Below the pieces are notes generated by a model that was given only the letters and a program-made list of their open reading frames with translations, searched no databases and was not told where the DNA came from. DNA of 64,000 bases from positions 19,436,001-19,500,000 of the forward strand of contig NC_134017.1 of NCBI RefSeq assembly GCF_040712315.1. The letters are read 5' to 3'. Within the stretch, counting starts at the first letter, position 1, and each line of letters starts with the position of its first letter. This DNA comes from Castanea sativa. Taxonomy: Eukaryota; Streptophyta; Magnoliopsida; Fagales; Fagaceae. Both the position numbers and the translations under genes were made by a program. Below are positions 1 through 10,443 of the stretch, piece after piece.

Positions 1-1208
1 ATCTTCGTGAAATAATCTAAGATTATATTTTCAATGCCCTCCTGGTCATCGGTCCAAATCCCCTGATGATTCTGCAGCCCATCAATTCTATTTTTCCTTC
101 TTCGTTGACTAGCTGTAGCATGAAAGAACCTCGTGTTTTGGTCACCCCACTTTAGCCATAGCTCCCTAGACCTCTGTTTCCACATAATCTCTTCCCGAAT
201 ATGAATCTCATTGATCTCCTTTTTCACCTCCTTAATTTCCTTTGCTCTATCCATTAATCCATCTGTGACTTCCAGCTGTTGGAGGTAACTTTTTTTCTGC
301 CTCAGGGTATTATTAACATTTCCAAACTCCTTCCAATTCCACTCCCGCAGCTGTTCTTGGCACTGCTTTATGCGATCCATCATTGTGAACCCCGTGCTAC
401 ACCTCAATGGATCCCAAGCCTCCTTTATAACCTCTCTGCATCCAGACTCCCGTATCCACATGGCCTCAAAGAAGAACCTTTTCCTAGTTGGCTTGAAAGG
501 CTTTTTACGGCGAAGAAAGAGCGAGAGCAGACAATGGTCAGAGACCGACATAGCCACATGATGCACACTCGCATTTGGAAACATGTTAATCCAGCTCTCA
601 CTTGCCACCATCCGATCCAATCTAAGCTTTGTCCGCTGCTCCCCTTCCCTACCATTACTCCAAGTGAACCTTTGCCCGACGAAACCCAAATCAACAAGCC
701 CACACCGACTTAAACACTCCCTAAACTCCCTCATCTGTCCTGCCTCCCTCTCCTGACCCCCTAATTTTTCATCTGAGTGGGAGATTTCGTTAAAATCACC
801 GAACACAACCCAAGGTAAAGAACTTTGTACCTTTAACACATTCATAAGTTCCCACGAAATGTACCTTTTAGCTGTGTCGGGTTGCCCATAAAAACCCGTT
901 GCTCGCCACGGGGTTGAAGCAGAGCCATCGTAAATCTCGACATCAATATGAGAATTAGAGCAGCTCTTGAAACGGACATCGGTGCCTTCTCTCCACAGCA
1001 GCGCTAGCCCCCCACTTCGGCCATCACTAGGAACCGTAATCCCCTGCGAATACCCCAACTTATTTTGAATTCCCTTCATTCGGTTTTTTCCGGCTTTCGT
1101 CTCCGACAGAAAAACCAGAATGGGATCTTTTGCTCTCACCTCGTCGGCGAGTGTTCGAACTGCCAAGGACGATCCCATTCCTCGACAGTTCCAGGCTAAC
1201 AGACTCAT
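1..1208 (-). CDS. LINE ORF2, endonuclease domain and start of RT linker (partial)
   Basis: Codon-by-codon translation from the ATG at 1206-1208 to the left edge gives about 402 codons with no stop. The protein begins MSLLAWNCRGMGSSLAVRTL, the usual opening of an apurinic-type endonuclease in plant LINEs. Other endonuclease motifs follow: LVFLSETK, GRSGGLALLWR, ATGFYGQPD, VVFGDFNEI and the catalytic SDHC. After these comes the linker with KQRSRELWLKWGDQNTRFFH, which normally leads into the reverse transcriptase. ORF2 nicks target DNA and copies the element RNA at the nick. The C-terminal two thirds are outside the window, so overall integrity is unknown. Confidence 0.9.
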   Translation of the reverse strand, partial: MSLLAWNCRGMGSSLAVRTLADEVRAKDPILVFLSETKAGKNRMKGIQNKLGYSQGITVPSDGRSGGLALLWREGTDVRFKSCSNSHIDVEIYDGSASTPWRATGFYGQPDTAKRYISWELMNVLKVQSSLPWVVFGDFNEISHSDEKLGGQEREAGQMREFRECLSRCGLVDLGFVGQRFTWSNGREGEQRTKLRLDRMVASESWINMFPNASVHHVAMSVSDHCLLSLFLRRKKPFKPTRKRFFFEAMWIRESGCREVIKEAWDPLRCSTGFTMMDRIKQCQEQLREWNWKEFGNVNNTLRQKKSYLQQLEVTDGLMDRAKEIKEVKKEINEIHIREEIMWKQRSRELWLKWGDQNTRFFHATASQRRRKNRIDGLQNHQGIWTDDQEGIENIILDYFTK

Positions 1209-2692
1209 TTGGCTCGGCGGTGCTGCACAGCAGCCACCGCCACACCGCCAACCTTTTTTTCTTCTCCATTTTTTTCGTGACCTCCTTTACTTCCTTTTCT
1301 ACGCTTTAAGTCTCCAGAGTTTGGGTCAAGCTCCTGAAGTGGAGTTGGGCCAACCCTCTTACCTTTATTTGGGCTTCCAGTACCTTGAGCCTGCTTGTTA
1401 TTTTCTCTAGCCAACCTCTTCCAATGCCTGCTAGTTGGGCTTAGGACTTCAGATGTCCAACCCATATTGTCGTCAAAACTAAAAGCTAATGGACCACCCT
1501 CTGGGGTTTTTACCTCGGGCCCATCTTCCTTCACCACTACTTCTTGACTTGGCCCCAAATTTCTTCCAGACAAAACTTCAGACCCCTGACACCCATCTTT
1601 TCCCCACTGCATTTCTTCCCCCATGCCTGGTTTGACCCCTGACTTTTCTCCACCGAATCTTCCAAAATCAGTTACCTTCTCCTCTATCTTTCCTTCCGTC
1701 CTTTTGACCTTACCTTCCTCACGTAAAGTTGCTGACACAAGCTCAGGAGTAGTTGCTGCACCCACGTCTCGTATAGGACAGCAGGCCACCTGGATTGATG
1801 TGTCAGGCACGTGACTTTTTCCTCCCTCCGTTCTTTCCCTCGTCGAGTATCTCTGCTCCGTCGTGGAAGGCGGGATTCCCACCTCTAGTTTCGAGCTCTC
1901 CCCCATATCTCTTCTTGTCCCCTGAGCTGACCCTTCCTGTCGACCTCTTCGCATTGGCTCCCCCCTTAGCCAAGCGCCGTACTGAAGCTGGCCTTCCCCT
2001 TCCTTGTTGCTGTCCGGTTGTCCATCCCGGCACTCTTTTAAGGAGTGATCCAGGAATCCACATCGGTAGCAAAAATTGGGTAATCTCTCATACATGAAAT
2101 TAACCCATTTAGACTCACCCCCTTCAGTAGATATTTTTTTCCCTCGCGCCAGTCTCTTAGTTACATCCAGACGCACTCTGACTCGAAGACACTTGCTCCA
2201 TTGCACTCCAGCCTCGTTCACATCCACATCTAGCACCGATCCAAGGCACGACCCAATCGCCCATCCTGTCTCTTTTGTCCTACTATTCAATGGGAGATTG
2301 TAGATCTGGACCCAGAACGGGGCCCATTTCATTTCGATTTCCTTCGGTGTCAACTCTCCTTCGTATTCTTGGATGAGGATTAGTTGTTTCTCGTAACTCC
2401 AGGGGCACATATCCAACACTTTCTTTTTATCCTTCTCATCTCCAAACTCCACCAGAAACAGCTCCTCCTCTATCTCCGAAATCTGAACCCCTTTATTAGG
2501 CTTCCACAACATTCTTAGGTTCTTCCTCAATGCATCCACATTAATGCTCCTCTGGGATAGAATCTTCATCATAGCGCAGTACTTTCCTACTTTTCTTGCA
2601 GCTCTTGTGCTTCCGCTATCCAGTTCAATTCCGGTGTCTTCTTCCTCCGTAAAAGTTAATTTCTTCCACAACTCCTCTAACTCCTCCGCCAT
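1205..2692 (-). CDS. LINE ORF1, DUF4283-like protein with zinc knuckle
   Basis: A 495-residue uninterrupted ORF. In plant L1 elements this protein binds the element RNA and forms the retrotransposition particle together with ORF2. The N-terminal 30-190 region has the look of the DUF4283 domain that opens plant LINE ORF1 proteins. A CX2CX4HX4C zinc knuckle is at C208, C211, H216 and C221, inside NFCYRCGFLDHSLKEC. The C-terminal half is low in complexity, rich in Gly, Glu and Lys, and ends in a basic stretch, as is common in this family. The stop codon overlaps the ORF2 start as ATGA (1205-1208). The start is the first ATG of the open frame. The family assignment is from recognised motifs; no search was possible. 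Confidence 0.85.
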   Translation of the reverse strand: MAEELEELWKKLTFTEEEDTGIELDSGSTRAARKVGKYCAMMKILSQRSINVDALRKNLRMLWKPNKGVQISEIEEELFLVEFGDEKDKKKVLDMCPWSYEKQLILIQEYEGELTPKEIEMKWAPFWVQIYNLPLNSRTKETGWAIGSCLGSVLDVDVNEAGVQWSKCLRVRVRLDVTKRLARGKKISTEGGESKWVNFMYERLPNFCYRCGFLDHSLKECRDGQPDSNKEGEGQLQYGAWLRGEPMRRGRQEGSAQGTRRDMGESSKLEVGIPPSTTEQRYSTRERTEGGKSHVPDTSIQVACCPIRDVGAATTPELVSATLREEGKVKRTEGKIEEKVTDFGRFGGEKSGVKPGMGEEMQWGKDGCQGSEVLSGRNLGPSQEVVVKEDGPEVKTPEGGPLAFSFDDNMGWTSEVLSPTSRHWKRLARENNKQAQGTGSPNKGKRVGPTPLQELDPNSGDLKRRKGSKGGHEKNGEEKKVGGVAVAAVQHRRAK

Positions 2693-2895
2693 AGAGATGA
2701 GTCCACCAATAGACTACCTATGTAATGCTTTTAAACTACCCACACACGACTCCACCAAAGGAACCACAGATCTATCACTACCTCACCCAGGGGAGGTCAC
2801 TCCACCTCTTGCAAGAAACTACAAGACTCCTACTTGCTACCACGCGCCTAAGCACGAGAGCACTTTCTGTAGCCCAAGCCTACTTGAAGGGATAT

Positions 2896-3606
2896 CTTTA
2901 GAGAAATTTTTGGAGGTGTGATTTAGAAGGCCCAATAGAGGTTTATTGGAAAAAAATAAAATAAAACTTAAATAAATGATATTTGTACGAGAAATTTCAA
3001 TTGGGGTTTTTTTTAAACATAAATAAATAAAAAAGATATGTTGCAGTAAGTTGCGAGGACATGGCATTGTTTGCCACCTAACTAATGAAACGTGTAACGC
3101 CTACTATATCTTTAGAGGTGTAGAGAACCTATGTTACAGAGTCAATATTGGTTGGAAGAATGCATTTTTTTGATAAACATATCTTTCAGATATCAATGTT
3201 GGTTGGAAGAATGCATTAACTTGTCTTTCACATATCATTCACATGTTACAGGACACGGCATTTTCATTTTTCTTGTTCATAGGAAAGATAATAACAACGG
3301 GCTAATCGTAGAAATTCACTCCATATTTTAAAGATACTTGCACTTTGTATTTTAAACTATAAAAACTTGCAATTATTAACCCAATTGTGAGTTGTGACAA
3401 TCCTTTAGAATATAACCCAATCTTTATTTCGGAGTTAACTTTAATAGTATTTATGATCATAGACCCTTAAATGAGAAAAATACTTTTTTGCAATTAAATT
3501 TACTTAAACGACCCCATTCTTGCCTCCCCTCTCCCCAATATGAAAATATGGTCCCATCAAATTTTTTTCTCCAATAAACACCATACTAATAACCGATCCA
3601 CACACC
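2896..3606. other. Intergenic stretch between two LINEs
   Basis: No coding sequence is supported here. A short direct repeat is visible: TTGGTTGGAAGAATGCATT occurs near 3149 and again near 3198. The last ~145 bp (about 3460-3606) resemble, in inverted orientation, the sequence at about 8355-8500. They are described separately. Confidence 0.6.
3460..3606 (-). repeat. Left arm of an imperfect inverted repeat flanking the LINE
   Basis: The reverse complement of about 3460-3606 resembles about 8355-8500. Shared blocks include TTCATATTGGGGAGAGGGGA and TTTAAGTAAATTTAATTG, in the same order, with GTGGTGTTTxTTGGAGAAAA upstream of them. The arms flank the LINE insertion and about 650 bp of further sequence. 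This looks like an older inverted-repeat element or an inverted duplication that the LINE later entered. Boundaries are uncertain. Confidence 0.6.
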
Positions 3607-3622
3607 AAATGAGATGTCACAC
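3607..3622. repeat. Left target-site duplication of the twin-primed LINE
   Basis: AAATGAGATGTCACAC, identical to 7693-7708. The first As could partly belong to the tail, so at least 13 bp are certain. Confidence 0.9.
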
Positions 3623-6480
3623 CAGTTAGGGATGGATCTTGATGAGGCGATAAGATTTTACCACCCCCTGCATCATCAAGCCACCTGTGCTCCCAAATAT
3701 TAATTGACGAACCATCTCCTATTCTCCACCTAGCACCCATACGTATCACATTCCGAGCCTGCAAAATACTCTTCCAAGCGAAAGAACTACGAGGGGTGAT
3801 CTCAACATCAAGAATACTACCACTCGGAAAGAATTTTGGTTTAAAGACTTTGTAGAGTAGGGTGTTTTTCTCATGGTACAATCTCCATACCTGTTTCCCT
3901 AGAAGCGCATCATTAAATTGTCGGAGATCACGAAAACCCATACCCCCAAGAGATTTGGGTGAGCATAAGGTGGACCATTTAACCTAATGCATCTTCCTTG
4001 TATTATCCTGGTTTCCCCACCAAAATTTACGTATCATTACCTCGATATCTTTGATTAACCCGATTGGTAGACGGAACACACTCATCGAATAGGTAGGAAT
4101 TGATTGTATCACGGCCTTAATCATAATTTCCTTTCCCGCTTGAAAGAGTAATCTTTCCTTCCACCCTTGCATTTTAGACCAAATTCTCTCCTTGATCTGA
4201 TTGAAACATGCTTTTTTCCGTCTCCCGACAAAGGATGGCAAACCCAAGTACTTTTCATAGTGTTTGATAGCCGGAACACCCAACAGATCCTTAATCTCCT
4301 CTTGGATGACCTCAGGTGTATTTTTACTAAAAAAGAGGGTGGTTTTATTTTTGTTTACTTGCTGACCTGAAGCCACCTCGTATAAAGCGAGGATTTGTTG
4401 GATTTTGGTACACTCCGCTACCCTTGACCTGCAAAAAAGGAGGCAATCATCTGCAAAAAATAGGTGAGTAATCTTCGGGCGTCCACGACACAGAGCTAGC
4501 CCCCTAATCTCCCCCTCCTCTGCCGCCGCCTTGTTTAGAAGTGCATTTAGCCCTTCTGCACAGAAAAGGAAAAGAAAAGGAGATAGGGAGTCACCTTGCC
4601 TTAAACCTCTTGTTGGTCTAATGAAGCCTTGCGGTTCACCATTGATCAAGATCGAGTAGGTCACTGTGGTCACACATTGCATGATCATTTCCACCCAAGA
4701 TTCCTGAAAGCCCATGCGTAAAAGAATTTTTTCCAAGAAAAGCCACTCCACCCTATCATAGGCTTTGCTCATATCCAATTTCAAGGCCATAAAACCTTCC
4801 TTTCCTGAGCATTGGGTTTTCATATAATGCAAGGACTCATAGGCAATCAATATGTTATCTGTTATAAGTCTGTTTGAAGTAAAGGCACTCTGAGCTTCTG
4901 ATACTATAGAATTTAGAATGGGCTTCAGTCTATTAGCAATAACCTTACTAAGAATTTTATAAAGTACGTTACATAAACTTATTGGCCTAAACTCAGAGAC
5001 ATTCTCAGGATTGCATACTTTAGGGATCAAGGTAATGAAAGTATGGTTTATAGATTTGAGGAGTGTACCAGAGTTTAAACAAGAGAGAACAGCTTCCGAA
5101 ACTTCTGTCCCAATGTCCTGCCAAAAGGTTTGGTAAAAGAGCGGGGGCATCCCATCCGGACCCGGAGCCTTAGATGGTGCCATTTGTCTAATAGCAGCTT
5201 CAACCTCGTCCCTACTGTAAGGTTTTTGTAATTCAGCATTCATATTGTTTGTCACCACCCTTTTAACTCCAGCCAAGACTTGGTCCAGGTCCATAACATC
5301 TGATTGAGTGAATAGTTTGGTATAAAAGTCCACAAAGATGTCCGATATCATCCCCTCAGCTGTCTGCCATCTGCCTTCCGAATCACGGACCCCCTTAATG
5401 AAGTTCTTTCTCTTTCTTTGTGTAGCCACCCCATGAAAATATTTTGTGTTCTTGTCTCCCTTTGCCACCCATTGAATTCTGGATCGTTGCCTCCACATTT
5501 GACTTTCCTTTTCCAGCAAAAGATTTAACTCACGACGACGCTGAACTACCACATCATAGCTTCCCCCCTTAGCAGCTGATTCCTCCGCCTTCCACAGAGA
5601 TTCTTTCTTCTTTGCAATTTGTTTTTTAACGTTTCCAAAGTGATCTTTACTCCAAGCCTTCAACATCTTCTTACATTTCTTCAGTTTTTTTGCTACTCTG
5701 AACATTGGTGTGCCTTCTTGTTGAATCTGCCATGCTCTCAAAACTGTGTCGCTACACCCCCTATCGGACAACCACATTTCTTCGAATCAGAATGGCCTTC
5801 TAAACCACCTTTGGGACTCATTATTCGGGTTAAAAACCAAACTTATAGGTCTGTGATCCGATGAATGACAATGAAGGTGACGGATGATGGCTGCAGGAAA
5901 TTTCGCTACCCAATCGTAATTAGCCACTCCTCTGTCTAGACGTTCCCAGATAACATACCCATGCCTCCGCCCTTGCCAAGTGAACTCTGGACCCGTATAA
6001 CCAAGGTCCATGAAACCACAGAAATCCAATACGTCCCTAAAAGCTTGCACTTGGCCATTCGGTCTAATCCGACCTCCACTCTTTTCTTCGATTTTGAGGA
6101 TTTCGTTGAAATCACCCATGCAACACCATGGCAAATGAGGTTTGGCACATAACATACGAAGCATCCCCCAAGCTTCATCCCTGAAGTTTGTGTCCGGCTC
6201 TCCGTAAAAACCGGTGAAACGCCATGCGTCAGGAGAACCACCATTAACTACTGAATCAATATGGTTCTTGGAGAAGCTGTCTACCCAGACAGTATTGTCT
6301 TGTTTCCACAAAAGCGCTAACCCACCGCTCCTACCCTGACTAGGGACGATAAAAAGGCCAGCATATCTGATCTTACACCGTAACCTTTCTAATATGTCCT
6401 TCTTTTCAGTCCAGGTCTCTGATAGAAAGACAATTAGGGGATCTTGTGCTCGAACTGTTGTGAAGGATCTTTTCTTGCCG
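3623..6480 (-). pseudogene. LINE ORF2 5' part: endonuclease and reverse transcriptase (inverted piece)
   Basis: Read on the minus strand, one frame covers the endonuclease (VFLSETWTEKK, GRSGGLALLWK, FTGFYGEPD, CMGDFNEI, SSDHRPIS) and the reverse transcriptase (APGPDGMPPLFYQ, SEFRPISLCNVLYKI, SAFTSNRLITDN, LDMSKAYDRVEW, GLRQGDSLSPFLF and the catalytic box THLFFADDCLLF). It then runs through [20 protein letters not shown] to DPSLTG at the left border. The frame is broken only by two nonsense codons: TGA at 5787-5789, where family members carry Arg (CGA), and TAG at 3984-3986, where Trp (TGG) is expected. The piece cannot be expressed as one ORF2 because the rest lies in opposite orientation. 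Confidence 0.92.
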
Positions 6481-7659
6481 GAGACAAAGTGTTGGAATGA
6501 AGAGCTCATAGACAGGAACTTCTTTCGATCAGAGGCGGAGTGTATAAAGAGTATACCTGTCAGCGTTCACACCTCAGAGGATCTGCTTGTGTGGCCTCTA
6601 ACCCCAGATGGTAATTACACTGTTCGAAGTGCATACAGGTTACTAGCTTCGAAGTCCCATAATTCACAGCCTGGTACCTCAAACTCTGATGGTTCAAAGC
6701 AGCTTTGGAATGGTATTTGGAAACTGCAGGTTCCAAATATAGTCAAACACTTCATCTGGCGGGCCTCAATCGAGTCTCTACCAACCCGGTGCAATCTTCG
6801 ACTCCGTCACGTGATCTCAGAGGATGTTTGCAGCTTATGTGAAGAGCTCCCCGAGGATGTTATTCATTGCCTGTGGATGTGCGACCATGCCAAAAGCATT
6901 TGGTTTTCAGACCCGAGCTTCCACTACCCAAGAACAAGGAATTTCACCAAGTTCAGCGATCTGGCCTCCTTTGTTCTTTTAGAATCTACTCCAAGTACCG
7001 CTGCTCTGTTTTTTATGGTCGCATGGTGTATTTGGGTTAGAAGAAATAAGTTAAGGGAGAGACAAGTAGTTTGGGACGTAGGCAAGACGGTCAAGAGGGC
7101 TCGGGACCTACTGCTGGAGTTCCGGGATGCAAATATTATACGCTCTAAGTCTGTTATCCCAAGAGCAGAGACGAAGTGGAAACCACCGCCTCCTGGCTTA
7201 TTCAAAATAAACTTCGACGGCTCTGTTTTTAAGAATCTGGGATGGGCAGGTTTGGGTGTAGCTAAACGAGATTCAGAGGGGAGGATCATCGCTGCACTTA
7301 GCCAGAAAATTCCTCTTCCAAGTTCAGTTGACATGGTGGAAGCCTTGGCCGCGAGAAGAGCTATTACTTTTGCACAAGAAATAAGTATTTTCCAAGCTGA
7401 GGTGGAAGGAGACTCTCTGAAGGTTATTTCGGCTTTGAACAATCCTCACAGTAACAGGTCCCACATAGGCCATATTATTCAAGATATTAAATGTTATAGT
7501 CAAAGTATGCAATTTTGTTTATTTAATCATGTTAGGAGGGGGGGCAACTGTCTTGCTCATTCCCTGGCAAAAAGAGCAGTTCTAGCTGCTGACCTTGACG
7601 TGTGGTTAGAAGAACTACCACCTGATTTGAATTATGTATTTCAGAATGATTGTGCTTAA
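6475..7659 (+). pseudogene. LINE ORF2 3' part: zf-RVT and RNase H (forward piece)
   Basis: An open frame with typical C-terminal plant LINE sequence. The zinc-binding RT segment has VWPLTPDGNYTVRSAYRLL, FIWRASIESLPTRCNL and CSLCEELPEDVIHCLWMC. The RNase H domain has KINFDGSVF, a plant-type acidic pair around MVEALAARRA and VEGDSLKVI, and HVRRGGNCLAHSLAK. It ends with a TAA stop 23 bp before the A tail. The reading frame extends upstream to 6394, but that part is antisense to the inverted endonuclease and has no LINE similarity. The LINE sequence starts near 6475 at ETKCWNEEL. Without a promoter or the rest of ORF2 it is a fragment. Confidence 0.9.
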
Positions 7660-7692
7660 TAATATTGACTTACCCATTTCTCAAAAAAAAAA

Positions 7693-7708
7693 AAATGAGA
7701 TGTCACAC
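7693..7708. repeat. Right target-site duplication of the twin-primed LINE
   Basis: AAATGAGATGTCACAC, directly after (and overlapping) the poly(A) run 7683-7695. It is identical to the left copy. Confidence 0.9.
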
Positions 7709-10443
7709 AAAGACAAGACGAAATCCAGAGGCAAACACAAAATCTAGAGGCGAAAACAGTGTAATGTTTCACCATTGGAAACGTGAAATCCCCACTACAA
7801 ACAACACAAGCATGTTTAATTAACGAACACTCTTGCATAAAAATGAATGATCTCAATATGCTAACCATGATACAGTACTTATGTAACAGGATGTAAGAAA
7901 CCCACTCTTATATATTGAAAACACAATATAAAAATAAAAAACATTTCATGCCTCTATTGTTTGTTAAAGTGTAAGGATCTATTTATTTTGCTATTGCAAT
8001 CTAATAATTTGTTATCATGCAAAGATGCTTGGTTGGTTATTGTAGGAAATATATAATAAATTCTCAAATTTGTGAGATGCAAAAATAGAGAAAAGATATG
8101 CATCAAAGAAAATAATCACACAAGATAGTATTTATATCATTTGGCAATTTGCTTACGTCTACGGAGTTGCAGAGATTTCACTATTCACATTGAAAAATAC
8201 AAGATGCAGCCCATGCCTCTACTCCATGGACTAAGCTTAAGAAAATCTCCCATTAAAAACCATGGCAATTTTATTTCTAATCAAGTCATAATCCGGATCA
8301 AACACAACTAGCCTCCACAAAGCCCAACAGTTATTCCATGCTCCTTCGGATTTCACGTTGTCAATGTTTTGTGAGTGTGGTGTTTTTTGGAGAAAATTTT
8401 TGAAGGATTTTGGGTATAATTTCATATTGGGGAGAGGGGAGAGGGAGGATCATTTAAGTAAATTTAATTGTAAAAGAGTGTTTTTTTTTTCCATTTGCAT
8501 GGTTTATGGTCACATACACGCATATACAACCAAAGTTTAAGGTGAATTTATGTAATTAACCCTACCATTGATTAAACAATCGTACTATGAACGACTAAAT
8601 TTCGAGTTTGAAATAAATCGAACAAGTAAAATAGTTTCACAGATATGAATTTATATTAATGAATGTGTGGTACAATTCTCTGTGATTACAAAAGAGTGAT
8701 CCTCTGATTCAATTTCCTTGAAAGACTTGTTGATTGGAATTGTGGTAATGTGATTTTAACTCGAACATCAAATATCCTTCAATTTGTTTGAGGAATGGAT
8801 CAAAGATCTTTGAAAAAGAATTACAATGAATCTTTGGCTATGAGTTTGTTAGAAATCCTTTTTTTCTTCACGTTCTTTGTGTTCTTTGTGCGTTCTTCAT
8901 CTTCGAAGGTTTGTGGTGGAAATTCTTCAGGGTTTGGAGACTTGAATTCGTAGAGCTTCACCAATTTGTGGTTTCTTGGAGTTTCTGTAGGTTTTTGAGC
9001 TTGATTCTAGTGAATTTTGAGATCTATGAAGATTATTTGGATGATTTCTCTTCAAATATTCTTTGTATTCAAAGGTTTGTGGCAAAAGTTCTTCAGAGCT
9101 TTTAGGGCTTGAATCTGTAGAGCTTCGCTGATATGTGGTTTCTTGAAGTTTTTGAAGGCTTTTGGGCTTAATTCCAGCAAACTTTAAGATCTAGGCAAGT
9201 AGTTTGAACGATTCTACTTTGAATGTTCTTCATATTCGAGGTTGAAGTTCTTGAAGTTCCTAGAGGCTTCAGGGCTTGATTCCAGCAGAGTTTCCGTACT
9301 TTTGAATCTTCTTTGATGCTACTTATGGCATGGATGTCTTGGTGTCTTCCAAGATCTCTCCCAAGATTTCTTGGTGTGTGTAGAAATGCCTTAAGAAAGC
9401 TTCTATTTATAGGAGTTTGAGGATGGGTGAGCGACACGTGGCGAAGTTTGATTGGTGACATGTGTTACAATCTAATTAGAGGAGCTTTAAGACTTTTTCT
9501 CCAAGACATGTTGCATTGTTTGATTGGCCGAAATGTCTTGATTTTCAAGGTGACACATATTAGTAATTGATTGGATTGCATATGTCATCGCTTATACACC
9601 CGATGTCATTGCTTACATGTTTTGATGTGTGGCATGCGTTATTGCTTACACGCGTCGATGTGTGATTGGCATTTTGCATGTTTTTTTATGTTTTTTTTTT
9701 CATGACACTCGGCAAATTTTTGTTGGTTCCTGAATAGTGATGGTAGAAACTAGTTATAGTACGTGACACTTTGTAATTGGTCCTACTTTGCAGACTTGGT
9801 AGTATGATGTGTCAGCTTGTGATAGGTCGGAAATTTTCCCTCTCTACGCGTACAAAATAGTATGAGGGTGAGTTACATCAATGCATTTATGGTTTTAAAA
9901 ACCAAAATGGTCAAAAAAACTAGAAAAAATTATTAAGTTCCTGGTTTATTTCTAGTTGAACCGGAGGTTTTTACGATTGAACCATCAATTTTTATGGTTT
10001 TATCAAACCAGTTGAAGGTACCGGTTGGTTTGATCAGGTTTTTAAAAACTATGCATGCAATAGCCTCAAATTGGCTTAAAACAAAACTATGATGAAAAAA
10101 AAAAACAAACAAACAAATGAACCAACTACATGATAACCTTCTTTTGCAAGGAGATCCACGCAGCAGTTTTCCTCCCTATATGAGCGACGCAAATGATAAG
10201 AGTCTGATTGACTAATCAAATGTCTGTATCGGACAAAAATGTGATTCTCTAATTTTTCACTATGACATTGCAAAATTTTTCAGGCACTGCATGGGTTAGT
10301 GACTACTTAAATTAGGTATGTCTTTTTCTACAACTTCTTTAATTTAACTTCTAATTTATCACTACATATTAACTAGGTATCGTATATAAATATATTTTTG
10401 GAACTTTCCCATGCATTTCATGGTCTAGTGACTAATCTATATA
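7709..10443. other. Repeat-rich intergenic region, no supported gene
   Basis: No coding region is convincing. A diverged tandem repeat of about 165 bp starts near 8907 and again near 9072 (anchor AAGGTTTGTGG, then GTAGAGCTTC and TGTGGTTTCTTG), with a more degraded third unit from about 9236. A sequence beginning TGTAGGAAATATATAATAAA near 8041 and the stretch to about 9700 look like old LTR-type repeat DNA. No matching second copy is in the window. ACCGG-type repeated words near 9960-10030 resemble decayed transposon ends. Confidence 0.5.
8355..8500 (+). repeat. Right arm of the imperfect inverted repeat
   Basis: Partner of the arm at 3460-3606 (see there). Identity is moderate with small gaps, and the similarity fades at both ends. 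No target duplication was recognised. Confidence 0.6.

Larger units (their letters stand above)
1..2895 (-). mobile_element. L1-type LINE retrotransposon, 5' part
   Basis: This is the 5' half of a non-LTR retrotransposon on the minus strand, cut by the left window edge. ORF1 (1205-2692) and the start of ORF2 (1-1208) follow one another in the order usual for plant L1 elements. About 200 bp upstream of ORF1 (2693 to roughly 2895) has no ORF on the element strand and is taken as the 5' UTR. The exact 5' end and target duplication were not found, so the right boundary is approximate. No stop codon or frameshift was seen in either reading frame. This suggests a young copy, but most of the reverse transcriptase, the RNase H region and the poly(A) tail lie outside the window. 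Confidence 0.85.
3623..7695. mobile_element. 5'-inverted (twin-primed) L1-type LINE insertion
   Basis: One LINE insertion made of two oppositely oriented parts. From 3623 to about 6470 the ORF2 endonuclease and reverse transcriptase read on the minus strand. From about 6475 to 7659 the rest of ORF2 (zinc-binding RT region and RNase H) reads on the plus strand and ends in a 13-A tail at 7683-7695. The 16-bp sequence AAATGAGATGTCACAC lies immediately left (3607-3622) and overlaps and follows the A tail (7693-7708). A single pair of target duplications around both parts shows one integration event. The inverted part stops at SLTG and the forward part resumes at ETKCWNEELI, so only a few codons appear lost. 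ORF1 and the first ORF2 residues are missing. Confidence 0.9.

Noticed and set aside
6394..6474. Upstream part of the long + strand ORF starting at 6394 as a real protein N-terminus
   Set aside because: It is antisense to the inverted endonuclease. LINE similarity in the + frame begins only near 6475.
8237..8425. Small minus-strand ORF beside the inverted repeat arm
   Set aside because: Short, unrecognised and within repeated DNA. No splice or homology support.
8041..9720. A solo LTR or decayed copia-type LTR
   Set aside because: A TG start can be proposed, but no matching CA end, target duplication or second copy was found in the window.
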